Assembly (NCBI GenBank): GCA_030839105.1
Contig: JAUZEI010000416.1
Location: 1-7,567, forward strand
Direction: 5' to 3'
Source of the DNA: Actinomycetota bacterium
GTDB taxonomy: Bacteria; Actinomycetota; Acidimicrobiia; IMCC26256; PALSA-610
Length of the DNA: 7,567 nt
Shown piece after piece: positions 6,944 to 7,567 of the stretch. Positions within the stretch are counted from its first letter, which is position 1; each line of letters starts with the position of its first letter. The position numbers and the translations under genes were made by a program. The notes beneath the pieces were generated by a model, which saw nothing but the letters and a program-made list of their open reading frames with translations, did not search any database and was not told the origin of the DNA.

Positions 6944-7324
6944 TCAGCGCAAGATCTCGTCGGCCCACGACACGTCGGGCCGGGCGCGGCGGCGGTCGGC
7001 CATCGAGTCGGGCACGTCGATCTCCAGGCGTACGAGCGCGCCGCCGAGCGACTTGCCCAGTCCGTCGGCGCGCAGCGTTCTCGGACCACCACCACCGAGA
7101 GCGCCCTGCAGCACGAAGTTGAGGGCGCGTACGTTCGCGGCCTCGTAGCGGTCCACCCGGCCCTGCACCATCGCGCCGAAGTGCTTCTTCACGCGCGCGG
7201 CGGTGACCTCGCGCACGACGAGAGCGTACGTCTCGTCGTCGTCGGCGAAGATCGCCACGTTCGCGACGTCGCCCTTGTCGCCGGCGCGGTACCCGCAGAT
7301 TTCGCGCAACGCGAGGCGTGCCAC
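6944..7324 (-). CDS. AtuA-type ferredoxin-fold protein, stand-alone C-terminal domain
   Basis: This 126-aa protein corresponds to the C-terminal ferredoxin-fold domain of AtuA-type proteins (acyclic terpene utilisation), which in many bacteria is fused to the DUF1446 domain. The hallmarks are ICGYRAGDKGDVANVAIFA (residues 9-27, with GDKGD at 15-19), VTAARVKKHFG (40-50), DRYEAANVRALNFVLQGALGGG (58-79) and a lysine motif GLGKSLG (88-94). It ends with LEIDVP (100-105) plus a basic tail. The biochemical role of AtuA is not settled; the family was named from the citronellol/geraniol degradation cluster of Pseudomonas. I start it at GTG 7324-7322, directly before the conserved block, with AGGAGGT six bases upstream. 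Its GTG shares one base with the TAG stop of the upstream AtuA gene (TAGTG), so the two are almost certainly translated from one mRNA and coupled. ATG-style longer starts would run through the upstream gene in another frame. Confidence 0.85.
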   Translation of the reverse strand: MARLALREICGYRAGDKGDVANVAIFADDDETYALVVREVTAARVKKHFGAMVQGRVDRYEAANVRALNFVLQGALGGGGPRTLRADGLGKSLGGALVRLEIDVPDSMADRRRARPDVSWADEILR

Positions 7325-7567
7325 TACCGGACCTCCTCGAGGACAACCCGCACTTGGGAGTCGACGACCGTCTTGTCGATGAGCGTGGGCCAGATCGTGA
7401 GCAGCTCGGTCGCGCTGCTTCCGCCCCGTCCGGCGCCGGTCATCCCCGCGGGAGGCGCCGAAAGGGTGAGCGGGACGAGCTCGCGGCCGACGAGTCCTGC
7501 CGTGCGCTGATCGGCACACCGCCATGCGACGCGCAACACGCACTCCGGCGGTTCGTCGCGCGCGGGC
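7324..7567 (-). CDS. AtuA (DUF1446) family protein, C-terminal fragment
   Basis: Only the last ~80 codons are in the window; the gene continues past the right edge. The frame is open to the edge and reads PARDEPPECVLRVAWRCAD, then AGLVGRELVPLTLSAPP, a glycine-rich stretch (GMTGAGRGG), ELLTIWPTLIDKTVVDSQVRV and LEEVR before the TAG at 7326-7324. This is the typical end of the DUF1446 domain of actinobacterial AtuA-type proteins: a VGRE motif, a conserved SAPPAG-like loop and a final PTLIDKTVV...QV segment. The ferredoxin-fold domain that follows in fused AtuA proteins is here encoded by the next gene, overlapping by one base. Family assignment rests on this short C-terminal part, so it is less sure than for the complete genes. 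The substrate and pathway cannot be read. Acyl-CoA metabolism genes often accompany this family, and any such neighbours would lie to the right. Confidence 0.7.
   Translation of the reverse strand, partial: PARDEPPECVLRVAWRCADQRTAGLVGRELVPLTLSAPPAGMTGAGRGGSSATELLTIWPTLIDKTVVDSQVRVVLEEVR
7331..7337 (-). promoter_or_regulatory. Strong Shine-Dalgarno of the AtuA-type small gene
   Basis: On the minus strand AGGAGGT lies six bases before the GTG at 7324. It is a near-perfect match to the anti-Shine-Dalgarno sequence and lies within the last codons of the upstream AtuA gene. It fixes the GTG start and supports expression of the small subunit in fixed ratio with its partner. Confidence 0.8.

Noticed and set aside
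3379..7122. A 1247-codon open frame on the plus strand running antisense to pepN and on into the HDOD region.
   Set aside because: It is codon-aligned with pepN on the other strand. Stops there would need pepN codons ending in A, which are rare at this GC content. The translation is low-complexity, rich in R, G, E and V, with no known motif, while pepN itself is intact.

Overview
The window is very GC-rich, with G or C at most third codon positions. Its genes are of types common in Actinomycetota: a long Lhr-type helicase, a cytosolic M1 aminopeptidase with an ERAP1-like C-terminus, a single-domain HDOD protein and a split AtuA pair. An actinobacterial chromosome, possibly of an Acidimicrobiia-like lineage, is the best reading. 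The class-level guess is inference from protein style only. No tRNA, rRNA, CRISPR array, insertion sequence or phage gene was seen.

Layout from left to right. Positions 1-2268 (minus) hold the N-terminal 756 codons of an Lhr-family ATP-dependent DNA helicase, whose C-terminal part lies beyond the left edge. A 246-bp divergent spacer follows. Positions 2515-3210 (plus) encode a YkgJ/CxxCxxCC-type Fe-S or zinc cysteine-cluster protein with an acidic N-terminus made of three 15-bp repeats. A 108-bp convergent gap with a possible hairpin separates it from an intact M1 aminopeptidase N at 3319-5826 (minus). A 157-bp divergent spacer carries a 17-bp dyad and three imperfect 13-bp tandem repeats. 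Positions 5984-6814 (plus) encode a stand-alone HDOD protein. A 129-bp convergent gap with a 7-bp triplicate repeat follows. At the right edge are two overlapping minus-strand genes: a 126-aa AtuA-type ferredoxin-fold protein (6944-7324), and upstream of it the C-terminal end of an AtuA (DUF1446) protein that continues past the window.

Only the AtuA pair shows clear signs of working together (1-base overlap and a strong Shine-Dalgarno sequence). The other genes sit in alternating orientation and look like separate transcription units: DNA repair, a metal-binding protein of unknown role, peptide turnover and signalling. I see no convincing new multi-gene system. The points most worth a second look are the nearly complete HD-type metal-ligand set in the HDOD protein, the repeat and dyad block in front of it, and the split AtuA arrangement.
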